A DNA stretch of 64,000 nucleotides from GCA-2748575 sp965222725 (GTDB lineage: Bacteria > Pseudomonadota > Gammaproteobacteria > Pseudomonadales > Ketobacteraceae), in NCBI GenBank assembly GCA_965222725.1, contig OZ244969.1, positions 2,170,001-2,234,000 of the forward strand, in the 5' to 3' direction. The translations under genes were made by a program, and so were the position numbers. A model generated the notes under the pieces. It did not search any database and had not been told where the DNA came from. It was given only the letters and a program-made list of their open reading frames with translations. Numbering within the stretch: position 1 is the first letter of the stretch; the number at the start of each line of letters is the position of its first letter. Below are positions 40,240-48,370 of this stretch, in pieces.

Positions 40240-40779
40240 ATGGCCAAGTTTAAAGAGCTTTATGTGAACGAGATTCAAGCAAAGCTTAAAGACAGCTTTG
40301 GTTACAGCAGCGTGATGGCAGTGCCTCGTATCACGAAAATCACCCTTAATATGGGTGTAGGTGAAGCTGCTGCAGACAAAAAAGCGATCGAAGGCGCTCT
40401 AAACGACCTTACTCTGATTTCCGGTCAGAAACCTATCGTGACTAAGGCTCGTAAATCTGTGGCCGGCTTTAAAATCCGTCAGGGGTGGCCTATCGGGGCC
40501 AAGGTAACTCTTCGTGGCGAAAGAATGTATGAGTTCCTGGAGCGCCTGGTAAGTATTTCCATTCCCCGTATCCGCGATTTCCGCGGGCTGAGCCCCAAGG
40601 CTTTTGATGGCCGTGGCAACTACAGCATGGGCGTTAAAGAGCAGATCGTATTCCCGGAAATCGATTACGACAAAATTGACAAGATTCGCGGTTTGGATAT
40701 TACCATCACAACCACAGCGAATACTGACGAAGAAGGTAGAGCCCTGTTAGAGGCTTTTAACTTTCCATTGAAGAAATAG
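40240..40779 (+). CDS. rplE: 50S ribosomal protein L5
   Basis: 179 residues. It binds 5S rRNA with L18 and forms the central protuberance, touching P-site tRNA. Conserved MAVPRITKITLNMGVGEA and RIRDFRGLSPKAFDGRGNY are present. Confidence 0.98.
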   Translation: MAKFKELYVNEIQAKLKDSFGYSSVMAVPRITKITLNMGVGEAAADKKAIEGALNDLTLISGQKPIVTKARKSVAGFKIRQGWPIGAKVTLRGERMYEFLERLVSISIPRIRDFRGLSPKAFDGRGNYSMGVKEQIVFPEIDYDKIDKIRGLDITITTTANTDEEGRALLEAFNFPLKK

Positions 40780-40791
40780 GTAGGACCTGAC

Positions 40792-41097
40792 ATGGCAAAA
40801 ATTTCGATGGTGGAGCGCGAGAAGAAGCGTATTCGTACAGTCAAGAAATACGCTGAGAAGCGTGCGCGGTTAAAAGAGATTATTCGCAGCCCAGAGTCCA
40901 GTGATGATGACAAATGGGATGCGCAGGTTGCACTGCAAAACCTGCCCCGGAATGCATCTCCGATTCGCCTGCGTAACCGTTGCGGATTGACTGGACGTCC
41001 TCACGGCTACTACCGCAAGTTCGGCCTGAGCCGGAACAAGCTTCGCGAAGCTGCGATGCGTGGCGATGTGCCTGGATTAGTGAAATCAAGCTGGTAG
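40792..41097 (+). CDS. rpsN: 30S ribosomal protein S14 (zinc-free type)
   Basis: 101 residues. This is the long form without the CxxC zinc motifs; only one Cys is present, in LRNRCGLTGRPHGYYRKFGL. It helps assemble the 30S head with S3, S10 and S19. Zinc-free S14 is the usual main copy in gammaproteobacteria. Confidence 0.98.
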   Translation: MAKISMVEREKKRIRTVKKYAEKRARLKEIIRSPESSDDDKWDAQVALQNLPRNASPIRLRNRCGLTGRPHGYYRKFGLSRNKLREAAMRGDVPGLVKSSW

Positions 41098-41113
41098 TGA
41101 CGGAGCGAATTAC

Positions 41114-41506
41114 ATGAGCATGCAAGATCCAATTTCGGATATGTTAACCCGGGTTCGTAACGGCCAGATGGCGAAACACGAATCTGTATCCATGCCTTCT
41201 TCCAAGATGAAGGTCTCTGTGGCTAAAGTGCTTGAAAGTGAAGGTTACATCAAATCTTTCTCCGTGGAAGAGGGTGTTCAACCGGTACTGACCATCGATC
41301 TCAAATATTTCGAAGGCAAGCCTGTAATTGAGAGAATCGAGCGCGTAAGCCGCCCAGGTTTGCGTATATACAAAGCGAAACAAGAGCTGCCAAAAGTGAT
41401 GGGCGGACTGGGTGTCGCTATCGTATCAACCAACAAAGGTGTCATGTCCGATCGAGCAGCCCGCGCTGCCGAAGTGGGCGGTGAAGTCCTTTGTTACGTA
41501 TCATAG
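41114..41506 (+). CDS. rpsH: 30S ribosomal protein S8
   Basis: 130 residues. It binds the central domain of 16S rRNA and, in E. coli, represses the spc operon at the L5 message. The conserved C-terminal part VISTNKGVMSDRAARA, changed here to AIVSTNKGVMSDRAA, is intact. Confidence 0.98.
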   Translation: MSMQDPISDMLTRVRNGQMAKHESVSMPSSKMKVSVAKVLESEGYIKSFSVEEGVQPVLTIDLKYFEGKPVIERIERVSRPGLRIYKAKQELPKVMGGLGVAIVSTNKGVMSDRAARAAEVGGEVLCYVS

Positions 41507-41519
41507 TAGGTGCTCGACG

Positions 41520-42053
41520 ATGTCACGAATAGCAAAAAGTCCGATTACCATCCCTTCAGGATGTGAAATCAAGCAGGATGGCCAGAAGGTTTCCGTTAAA
41601 GGACCTAAAGGTGAGCTGAGTGCTGAGATCAATGCGCTGGTCAGTGTTTCCATTACTGATGGCGTGCTGAGCGTAGCTCCCGCTACTGAAGAACAGCAGG
41701 CATGGGCCCAGGCCGGTACCGCGCGTTCTATCATCAACAACATGGTAACGGGCGTAACCAATGGGTATGAGCGCAAACTGGTGCTGAATGGTGTTGGTTA
41801 CCGTGCCCAGGCAAAAGGTAACACCGTTAACCTGACGCTGGGTTTTTCTCACCCGGTTGATTACGAGCTGCCCGAAGGTATCAAGGCGGAAACCCCAAGC
41901 CAGACTGAAATCGTTTTGACCGGTATCGATAAGCAATTGCTGGGTCAAGTGGCTGCAAACATTCGTAGCTTCAGACCACCCGAGCCTTATAAAGGTAAAG
42001 GTGTGCGTTATGCCGACGAGTATGTTCGTCGTAAAGAAGCGAAGAAGAAATAA
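41520..42053 (+). CDS. rplF: 50S ribosomal protein L6
   Basis: 177 residues from ATG 41520 (MSRIAKSPITIPSGCEIK). A frame open from 41412 overlaps rpsH and has no family homology. Two duplicated domains; L6 lies near the sarcin-ricin loop and the factor binding site. PPEPYKGKGVRYADEYVRRK at the end is the family signature. Confidence 0.98.
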   Translation: MSRIAKSPITIPSGCEIKQDGQKVSVKGPKGELSAEINALVSVSITDGVLSVAPATEEQQAWAQAGTARSIINNMVTGVTNGYERKLVLNGVGYRAQAKGNTVNLTLGFSHPVDYELPEGIKAETPSQTEIVLTGIDKQLLGQVAANIRSFRPPEPYKGKGVRYADEYVRRKEAKKK

Positions 42054-42070
42054 TTGTTGAGATAGGCACT

Positions 42071-42418
42071 ATGAGCGAAAAGAGAGTTGCACGCCTGAGA
42101 CGTGCAAAGCGTAGCAGAATCAAGATGCGCGAGTTAAAGCAGGATCGCCTGGTTGTGAACCGTTCTTCTCGGCATGTCTATGCACAGTTGATTTCCGGTG
42201 AATCAGGAAACGTTGTGGCAAGCGCTTCAACGCTGGAGAAGGACTACAGTGGCCCTACTGGCAACAGAGATGCGGCTGCCACAGTCGGCAAGCTGATCGC
42301 TGAGCGCGCTAAAGACAAAGGTATTACCAAGGTGGCGTTTGATCGCTCTGGTTATAAATACCATGGTCGTGTAAAAGCACTTGCAGAAGCTGCTCGTGAA
42401 AATGGGCTGGAGTTCTAA
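42071..42418 (+). CDS. rplR: 50S ribosomal protein L18
   Basis: 115 residues. It binds 5S rRNA with L5. The basic N-terminus (SEKRVARLRRAKRSRIKMRE) and the FDRSGYKYHGRVKALAEAAR tail are typical. It lies 17 bp after rplF. Confidence 0.98.
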   Translation: MSEKRVARLRRAKRSRIKMRELKQDRLVVNRSSRHVYAQLISGESGNVVASASTLEKDYSGPTGNRDAAATVGKLIAERAKDKGITKVAFDRSGYKYHGRVKALAEAARENGLEF

Positions 42419-42429
42419 GGGTTATTAAG

Positions 42430-42930
42430 ATGGCTAAAGTTGAAGATAAGAACGAAGGCTTGCAGGAAAAACTGGTGCAAGTAAACCGTGTCGCCAAAGT
42501 AGTAAAGGGCGGCCGTATTTTCGGTTTCACCGCCCTGACAGTGGTTGGTGACGGTAACGGCAAGGTTGGCTTCGGTCGTGGCAAGGCCCGCGAAGTGCCT
42601 GCTGCTATTCAGAAGGCACTGGAAGCAGCCCGCCGGAATATGGTGAGCGTTGAGCTGAATGGTAATACCCTGCAGCATCCTATCAAGGCTAACCACGGTG
42701 CTTCCAAGGTGTTCATGCAACCCGCATCGGAAGGTACCGGTATCATTGCCGGTGGTGCGATGCGCGCTGTGTTTGAAGTAGCTGGTGTCCAGAACGTACT
42801 GGCCAAGTGCTACGGCTCCACCAATCCGGTTAACGTTGTTCGTGCAACGGTTAACGGCTTGGCGGCGATGAACTCTCCTGAAGATGTTGCAGCCAAGCGC
42901 GGCAAGAGCGTAGAAGAAATTTTGGGGTAA
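42430..42930 (+). CDS. rpsE: 30S ribosomal protein S5
   Basis: 166 residues. A double-stranded RNA-binding type N-terminal domain with the spectinomycin loop region (VNRVAKVVKGGRIFGFTALT, about 18-37), which looks wild type. It helps decoding accuracy and mRNA entry with S3 and S4. Confidence 0.98.
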   Translation: MAKVEDKNEGLQEKLVQVNRVAKVVKGGRIFGFTALTVVGDGNGKVGFGRGKAREVPAAIQKALEAARRNMVSVELNGNTLQHPIKANHGASKVFMQPASEGTGIIAGGAMRAVFEVAGVQNVLAKCYGSTNPVNVVRATVNGLAAMNSPEDVAAKRGKSVEEILG

Positions 42931-42933
42931 GTT

Positions 42934-43122
42934 ATGTCAGATAAAAGCATGGTTAAGGTTACCCAGATCAAGAGTACCAATGGTCGCCTGGAAGCCCACA
43001 AAGCCTGCGTACGCGGTCTGGGTCTTCGCCGTATTGGCCATAGCGTGGAAGTTGAGGATACCCCAGCAGTACGCGGTATGATCAACAAGGTCAGATATTT
43101 GCTGAAAGTTGAAGGTGAGTAA
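42934..43122 (+). CDS. rpmD: 50S ribosomal protein L30
   Basis: 62 residues. A small protein with the motif GLGLRRIGHSVEVEDTPAVR. Present in most but not all bacteria. It lies three bases after rpsE and one base before rplO. Confidence 0.97.
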   Translation: MSDKSMVKVTQIKSTNGRLEAHKACVRGLGLRRIGHSVEVEDTPAVRGMINKVRYLLKVEGE

Positions 43123-43123
43123 C

Positions 43124-43555
43124 ATGCGTTTAAACAGTCTGAGTCCAGCGCCCGGTTCCAAACCTTCTGGTAAGCGTGTTGGTCGCGGTATTGGAAGCGG
43201 CCTTGGCAAAACCGGTGGCCGCGGTCACAAAGGTCAGAAGTCACGCTCCGGTGGCGGTGTCAAGCCAGGTTTCGAAGGCGGTCAAATGCCTTTGCAGCGT
43301 CGTGTACCAAAGTTCGGTTTCACGTCACGCAAATCACTGGCTTCTGCCGAGGTTCGTCTTTCCGAGCTTAACAACGTTGGCGACACCGTAACCCTTGAGT
43401 CTCTCAAGGCAGCGGGTGTGATCAACAAAAACGTGAAGTTTGCGAAAGTGATCAAGTCCGGCGAAGTAAAAGCTGCCGTGACACTTAAAGGTATTGGTGC
43501 CACTAAAGGCGCCAAAGAAGCGATCGAGGCCGCTGGCGGCAAAATCGAAGAGTAA
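43124..43555 (+). CDS. rplO: 50S ribosomal protein L15
   Basis: 143 residues from ATG 43124 (MRLNSLSPAPGSKPSGKRVG). A longer frame from 43109 overlaps rpmD and is rejected. The Gly/Arg/Lys-rich N-terminal extension (RGIGSGLGKTGGRGHKGQKS) threads through 23S rRNA. A late-assembly protein. Confidence 0.97.
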   Translation: MRLNSLSPAPGSKPSGKRVGRGIGSGLGKTGGRGHKGQKSRSGGGVKPGFEGGQMPLQRRVPKFGFTSRKSLASAEVRLSELNNVGDTVTLESLKAAGVINKNVKFAKVIKSGEVKAAVTLKGIGATKGAKEAIEAAGGKIEE

Positions 43556-43563
43556 GGTCGACT

Positions 43564-44916
43564 ATGGCTAAGAAGGATCAGCAACCCCAGCTTGGTGCTG
43601 GCGGACAGGCGGGATTAAGCGAACTCTGGCGTCGAATCAAATTTGTGTTCATTGCGATCATTATCTATCGCATTGGCGCACATATACCGGTGCCTGGAAT
43701 TGATCCCATTCAGTTGCAGAACCTTTTTAGACAGCAGCAGGATACGATCCTCAGTCTTTTCAACATGTTCTCCGGTGGAGCGTTGGAAAGAATGAGTATC
43801 CTGGCGCTGGGTATCATGCCCTACATTTCGGCTTCTATTATCATGCAGCTGTTGTCTGCGGTGAGTCCGCAACTGGAGCAGCTCAAGAAAGAAGGCGAAT
43901 CAGGGCGTCGCAAGATCACCCAGTATACCCGTTATTTTACGCTGGCACTGGCCGGGTTGCAGTCAGCCGGTATGGCGATAGCGCTGCAGACACAGGGTGT
44001 GACTCTGTCAACGGGCTTCAGCTGGATCTTTCCAGCTATTGTGACCCTGACAACGGGCACCATGTTTTTGATGTGGCTGGGTGAGCAGGTAACGGAACGA
44101 GGTATTGGTAACGGTATCTCTATTATCATTTTCGCCGGTATTGTTGCGGGTCTGCCGTCTGCCATCGGGCAGTCATTGGAAGCAACCCGTCAGGGCGAAA
44201 TGAGCATGGCAGTGTTGTTCATGCTGGTGATTATTGCGGTAGCGGTAATCGCAGTGGTGGTTTACATGGAAAGAGCCCAGCGGCGCATCACGGTGAATTA
44301 TGCCAAGCGTCAGCAAGGTCGTCGTGTGTATGCCGCCCAGCAGTCCCACCTGCCTCTGAAAATTAATATGGCTGGTGTTATTCCGCCGATTTTTGCTACC
44401 AGCATACTGCTGTTCCCAGCCAGTATCAGCCAGTGGTTCGGCGAATCCAGTGATCTGAAGTGGCTGAAAGACTCGCTCCAGGAGATTTCCCTGGCACTGA
44501 GTCCCGGTCAGCCACTGTATATTTTGTTGTTCGCTTTAGGGATTATCTTCTTTTGCTACTTCTATACAGCAATCGTTTTTAACCCTAAAGATGTGGCAGA
44601 TAACCTGAAAAAGTCCGGGGCGTTTGTTCCTGGTATCAGGCCTGGTGAGCACACTGCCAAGTATATTGACAGCGTGCTGGGCAGACTGACTCTGGTGGGT
44701 GCTATCTATATCTCACTGGTGTGTCTGCTACCCCAGTTCCTGCAGGTTTTTGGTAATGTGCCTTTCTATCTTGGAGGTACATCGCTACTGATCGTAGTGG
44801 TTGTGGTGATGGATTTCATGGCTCAGGTACAGAGTCATCTGATGTCCCATCAGTATGAGTCGTTGATGAAGAAAGCGAATCTCAAAAACTACGGCGGCAG
44901 TGGCTTGGTAAGGTAG
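43564..44916 (+). CDS. secY: Preprotein translocase subunit SecY
   Basis: 450 residues with ten predicted membrane helices. SecY forms the protein-conducting channel with SecE, also encoded here, and SecG. Signatures include PGIDPIQLQNLF, FSGGALERMSILALGIMPYI with SASIIMQLL, and the cytoplasmic loops that bind SecA and the ribosome. It lies in the spc operon between rplO and rpmJ. Confidence 0.98.
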   Translation: MAKKDQQPQLGAGGQAGLSELWRRIKFVFIAIIIYRIGAHIPVPGIDPIQLQNLFRQQQDTILSLFNMFSGGALERMSILALGIMPYISASIIMQLLSAVSPQLEQLKKEGESGRRKITQYTRYFTLALAGLQSAGMAIALQTQGVTLSTGFSWIFPAIVTLTTGTMFLMWLGEQVTERGIGNGISIIIFAGIVAGLPSAIGQSLEATRQGEMSMAVLFMLVIIAVAVIAVVVYMERAQRRITVNYAKRQQGRRVYAAQQSHLPLKINMAGVIPPIFATSILLFPASISQWFGESSDLKWLKDSLQEISLALSPGQPLYILLFALGIIFFCYFYTAIVFNPKDVADNLKKSGAFVPGIRPGEHTAKYIDSVLGRLTLVGAIYISLVCLLPQFLQVFGNVPFYLGGTSLLIVVVVVMDFMAQVQSHLMSHQYESLMKKANLKNYGGSGLVR

Positions 44917-44933
44917 GCAATTGGAGTACTGAA

Positions 44934-45050
44934 ATGAAAGTTCGTGCATCTGTTAAGAAAATTTGCCGTAACTGCAAGGTTGTCCGTCGCAAGGGTTCCG
45001 TTCGCGTAATCTGCAGCGCAGAACCACGACACAAACAAAGGCAAGGCTAA
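44934..45050 (+). CDS. rpmJ: 50S ribosomal protein L36
   Basis: 38 residues: it starts MKVRASVKKICRNCK and ends SAEPRHKQRQG. Cys11, Cys14, Cys27 and a His near 32 form the zinc ribbon of the C+ type. TTGGAG stands before the ATG. It is too short for most gene finders but is in its standard place after secY. Confidence 0.96.
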   Translation: MKVRASVKKICRNCKVVRRKGSVRVICSAEPRHKQRQG

Positions 45051-45075
45051 CAGGGCTCGCAGCGGAGTCTCTCAG

Positions 45076-45104
45076 TTGATTTTTGCTGGGACTGCCGGTA
45101 TGAT
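45076..45104 (+). promoter_or_regulatory. Promoter of the alpha operon (rpsM-rpsK-rpsD-rpoA-rplQ)
   Basis: TTGATT (45076-45081) and TATGAT (45099-45104) are 17 bp apart, in the 103-nt gap between rpmJ and rpsM. Confidence 0.68.
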
Positions 45105-45153
45105 TTGCGCCCTTTCGCCGTAGGTTAAGTGAATTTACAGTGGAGTTATTTGA

Positions 45154-45510
45154 ATGGCCCGTATAGCTGGCGTCAATATTCCAGACAATAAGCATGCAGT
45201 GATCTCCCTGACATACATCTTTGGTGTAGGGAAAACCACTGCTCAAGGCATCTGTGACAGTGTAGGTATCAAACCTACCACCAAGATCCGTGATTTGTCT
45301 GAGGAACAACTAGACCAAATCCGTACCGAAGTAGGCAAGATCCCCACAGAAGGTGACTTGAGAAGAGAAGTATCGATGAATATCAAGCGTCTGATGGACC
45401 TTGGTTGCTATCGGGGAATGAGACACCGTCGCGGTTTGCCGGTTCGTGGCCAGCGCAGCAAAACCAATGCTCGCACCCGTAAGGGCCCACGTAAGCCAAT
45501 CCGTAAGTAA
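45154..45510 (+). CDS. rpsM: 30S ribosomal protein S13
   Basis: 118 residues. It forms bridges from the 30S head to the 50S subunit and touches P-site tRNA through its basic tail (TNARTRKGPRKPIRK). The helix-two-turn-helix opens ARIAGVNIPDNKHAVISLTY. First gene of the alpha operon. Confidence 0.98.
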   Translation: MARIAGVNIPDNKHAVISLTYIFGVGKTTAQGICDSVGIKPTTKIRDLSEEQLDQIRTEVGKIPTEGDLRREVSMNIKRLMDLGCYRGMRHRRGLPVRGQRSKTNARTRKGPRKPIRK

Positions 45511-45534
45511 GCTCAAAGTTCAGGACAGTATAAG

Positions 45535-45924
45535 ATGGCTAAAGCGTCAGCACGTACACGTAAAAAGGTTAAAAAGACAGTTGTCGACGGCATTGCACAT
45601 ATCCATGCCTCATTCAACAACACCATTATTACGCTAACCGATCGTCAGGGTAATGCTCTCTCCTGGGCGACAGCCGGTGGCTGTGGTTTCCGTGGTTCGC
45701 GTAAAAGCACGCCCTTCGCGGCTCAGGTTGCAGCTGAAAAAGCTGGCCAGGCAGCGCAGGAATACGGGTTGAAAAACCTGGAAGTGATGGTGAAAGGTCC
45801 GGGACCAGGTCGTGAATCGGCTGTTCGTGCACTGCACTCCTGCGGTTATAAAATAAACAGTATCACCGATGTGACTCCTATTCCTCACAACGGTTGTCGT
45901 CCACCGAAGAAACGTCGCGTGTAA
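45535..45924 (+). CDS. rpsK: 30S ribosomal protein S11
   Basis: 129 residues. It is part of the 30S platform at the E-site mRNA path. The signatures HIHASFNNTIITLTDRQGNA and TDVTPIPHNGCRPPKKRRV are complete. Confidence 0.98.
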   Translation: MAKASARTRKKVKKTVVDGIAHIHASFNNTIITLTDRQGNALSWATAGGCGFRGSRKSTPFAAQVAAEKAGQAAQEYGLKNLEVMVKGPGPGRESAVRALHSCGYKINSITDVTPIPHNGCRPPKKRRV

Positions 45925-45937
45925 TTGGAGATAGATA

Positions 45938-46558
45938 ATGGCTAGGTATATCGGACCAAAATGTAAGCTATCACGACGTGAAGGTGTCGATCTTGGATTG
46001 AAGAGCGGCGTGCGCGCCCACGAGGACAAGTGCCGTTCAGAAAAATCACCCGGTCAGCACGGCGATCGTCGCGGCCGTCTGTCTGACTATGGTCTGCAGC
46101 TCCGCGAGAAGCAGAAAGTTCGTCGTATGTATGGTGTGCTGGAGCGTCAGTTCCGCAATTATTACAAGCAGGCAGCCCGTCAGAAGGGCGCGACTGGCGA
46201 AAATTTGCTTCAGCTACTAGAGTGTCGCCTAGATAACGTAGTTTATCGAATGGGGTTTGGCTCTACCCGTGCAGAAGCACGTCAACTCGTTAGCCATAAA
46301 GGAATCGCAGTTAACGGGCAAACAGTAAACATCGCTTCCTACCAAGTCTCTCCAGGTGATGTTGTCTCTGTGCGTGAAAAGGCAAAAGATCAGTTGCGTA
46401 TTAACAGTGCGATTGAGTTAGCTGAACAGCGTGGATTTGCGTCCTGGATAGAAGTCGATGCCAAGAAGAAAGAAGGCGTGTTCAAATCAGTGCCAGAGCG
46501 TATTGATCTGCCCTCAGATCTTAACGAAAACCTAATAGTAGAGCTTTATTCAAAGTAA
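45938..46558 (+). CDS. rpsD: 30S ribosomal protein S4
   Basis: 206 residues. It starts 30S assembly, and its S4 RNA-binding domain (CRLDNVVYRMGFGSTRAEAR) lies in the middle. In E. coli it represses the alpha operon by binding a pseudoknot before rpsM, and it also works in rRNA antitermination. Zinc-free N-terminal type. Confidence 0.98.
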   Translation: MARYIGPKCKLSRREGVDLGLKSGVRAHEDKCRSEKSPGQHGDRRGRLSDYGLQLREKQKVRRMYGVLERQFRNYYKQAARQKGATGENLLQLLECRLDNVVYRMGFGSTRAEARQLVSHKGIAVNGQTVNIASYQVSPGDVVSVREKAKDQLRINSAIELAEQRGFASWIEVDAKKKEGVFKSVPERIDLPSDLNENLIVELYSK

Positions 46559-46582
46559 AGGCTAATTTGAGGTGGTTCCTAT

Positions 46583-47587
46583 ATGCAGCGCTCTTTAAGC
46601 GAGTTCTTAACACCAAAAAATATTATTGTTGACCAAGTAAACGACGAGAATGCCAAAGTCACATTAGAGCCTTTGGAGCGGGGATTCGGGCACACTCTGG
46701 GCAACGCGCTACGCAGAATTCTGCTGTCCAGCATGCCTGGCGCTGCTATTAGTGAAGTGGAAATTGATGGTGTTGTTCACGAGTACAGCACGATCGAGGG
46801 CGTTCAGGAAGACGTTATTGATATCCTGCTCAACCTCAAGGGCATCGCTGTACAGATGCACGAGCGTGAAGAAGCTGTGCTGAGCCTGTCAAAGGAAGGC
46901 CCGGGCGTAGTAACCGCTGGTGATATCCAGTTGGATCACGATGTGGAAATTGTTAACAAGGATCACGTGATTGCAAGCCTCAGTGCCGGCGCGAGCCTGA
47001 GCATGAAGCTTAAAATAGTGAAGGGCCGTGGTTATGAGCCTGCAGATTCCCGCGAATCTGACGAAGAGACCCGCGGTCTCGGCAAGCTCCAGCTGGATGC
47101 TACCTACAGCCCGGTACGCAGAGTGTCTTATGTGGTGGAGAACGCCCGTGTAGAACAGCGTACTGACCTGGACAAGTTGGTTATCGATCTGGAAACCAAC
47201 GGCACCATCGATCCCGAAGAAGCTATTCGCCGGGCCGCAACGATTCTGCAGCAGCAGCTGGCAATCTTTGTGGACCTGGAAAAAGAGAAAGAGCCTGAGC
47301 CCGAAGACGAGCGTGAAGAAATCGATCCGATTCTGCTTCGCCCGGTTGACGACTTGGAGCTTACTGTTCGTTCAGCCAACTGTCTGAAGGCCGAGAATGT
47401 ATACTACATTGGCGACCTGGTTCAGCGCACTGAGGTTGAGCTACTTAAAACACCTAACCTGGGTAAAAAGTCTCTGACCGAAATCAAAGACGTATTGGCG
47501 TCTAAAGGTCTGTCCCTGGGGATGCGCCTGGAGAATTGGCCTCCTGGTAGCCTCAAAGACGATGACAGAGTACTTAAAAAGCGCTAA
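46583..47587 (+). CDS. rpoA: DNA-directed RNA polymerase subunit alpha
   Basis: 334 residues. The N-terminal domain dimerises and starts polymerase assembly (FGHTLGNALRRILLSSMPGA). An acidic linker (EKEKEPEPEDEREEIDP, about 233-249) joins it to the C-terminal domain, whose LTVRSANCLKAENVYYIGDL holds the Arg that reads UP elements and contacts activators. Confidence 0.99.
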   Translation: MQRSLSEFLTPKNIIVDQVNDENAKVTLEPLERGFGHTLGNALRRILLSSMPGAAISEVEIDGVVHEYSTIEGVQEDVIDILLNLKGIAVQMHEREEAVLSLSKEGPGVVTAGDIQLDHDVEIVNKDHVIASLSAGASLSMKLKIVKGRGYEPADSRESDEETRGLGKLQLDATYSPVRRVSYVVENARVEQRTDLDKLVIDLETNGTIDPEEAIRRAATILQQQLAIFVDLEKEKEPEPEDEREEIDPILLRPVDDLELTVRSANCLKAENVYYIGDLVQRTEVELLKTPNLGKKSLTEIKDVLASKGLSLGMRLENWPPGSLKDDDRVLKKR

Positions 47588-47640
47588 ATCCAGCGCGGTT
47601 GTTTCCCAGAGCATCAACGAAGTCGGTAAGGAATTGAGAG

Positions 47641-48033
47641 ATGCGTCACCGTAAAAGTGGTCGAAAGTTAAATAGAAATAGCAGTCACCGCAGCGCTATG
47701 TTTCGCAACATGACTGTATCTCTGGTAGAGCATGAACTGATTAAAACCACTCTACCTAAGGCAAAAGAGCTTCGCCGAGTAGCAGAACCCCTGATTACTC
47801 TGGCTAAGAACGACTCTGTTGCCAATCGTCGTCTGGCGTTTGCCCGCACCCGTAGTGACGAGGCTGTAGGCAAGCTGTTCAACGAACTGGGCCCCCGTTA
47901 CAAGGAGCGTCCTGGTGGTTACCTGCGTATTCTGAAGTGCGGTTACCGTCCCGGTGACAAGGCGCCTATGGCATATGTAGAGCTGGTTGATCGTCCGACG
48001 CCTGATGTTGAAGTGGAAGACGACGAGGATTAA
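47641..48033 (+). CDS. rplQ: 50S ribosomal protein L17
   Basis: 130 residues. MRHRKSGRKLNRNSSHRSAM at the start is diagnostic. It lies near the tunnel exit. The tail is acidic (DVEVEDDED), a short addition to the core. Last gene of the alpha operon, followed by a strong terminator. Confidence 0.98.
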   Translation: MRHRKSGRKLNRNSSHRSAMFRNMTVSLVEHELIKTTLPKAKELRRVAEPLITLAKNDSVANRRLAFARTRSDEAVGKLFNELGPRYKERPGGYLRILKCGYRPGDKAPMAYVELVDRPTPDVEVEDDED

Positions 48034-48370
48034 GGGATACGAGTAGCGACTCGCTAAATTGAACCGCAGCATCAATGCAGTTGTTCTATAACAGCAAAGC
48101 TCTATAACAGCCTCGTTACTCCTCTGAACCTAAGGCTCACGCCGTAAGTAATTAAAAAAGGTCGCATTCGCGGCCTTTTTTTCGTCTGGTAGCACAGATT
48201 TACAGGCAAACAGCAGGACTAAAAAAGAGTGAGGCTGACGGGAGGGAGGCTACCGGGCAGATTAACCCGTGCCGGAATAAGCAGGGGTCTTGCTCAAACA
48301 TTGGTGGGACCAAATCCCCAGATCCGGCCCCACGGTATTCCAATGAGCATAGAGTATTCAGGTTAATTGT
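48034..48370. other. Convergent intergenic region between rplQ and uvrA
   Basis: These 337 bases hold the terminator at 48154-48182. Nothing else recognisable was seen, and no frame with a ribosome binding site stood out. Confidence 0.6.
48154..48182 (+). terminator. Terminator of the alpha operon
   Basis: AAAAAAGGTCGC pairs with GCGGCCTTTTTT around an ATTC loop, with one G-T pair. A classical intrinsic terminator that can also work on the minus strand for uvrA. Confidence 0.9.
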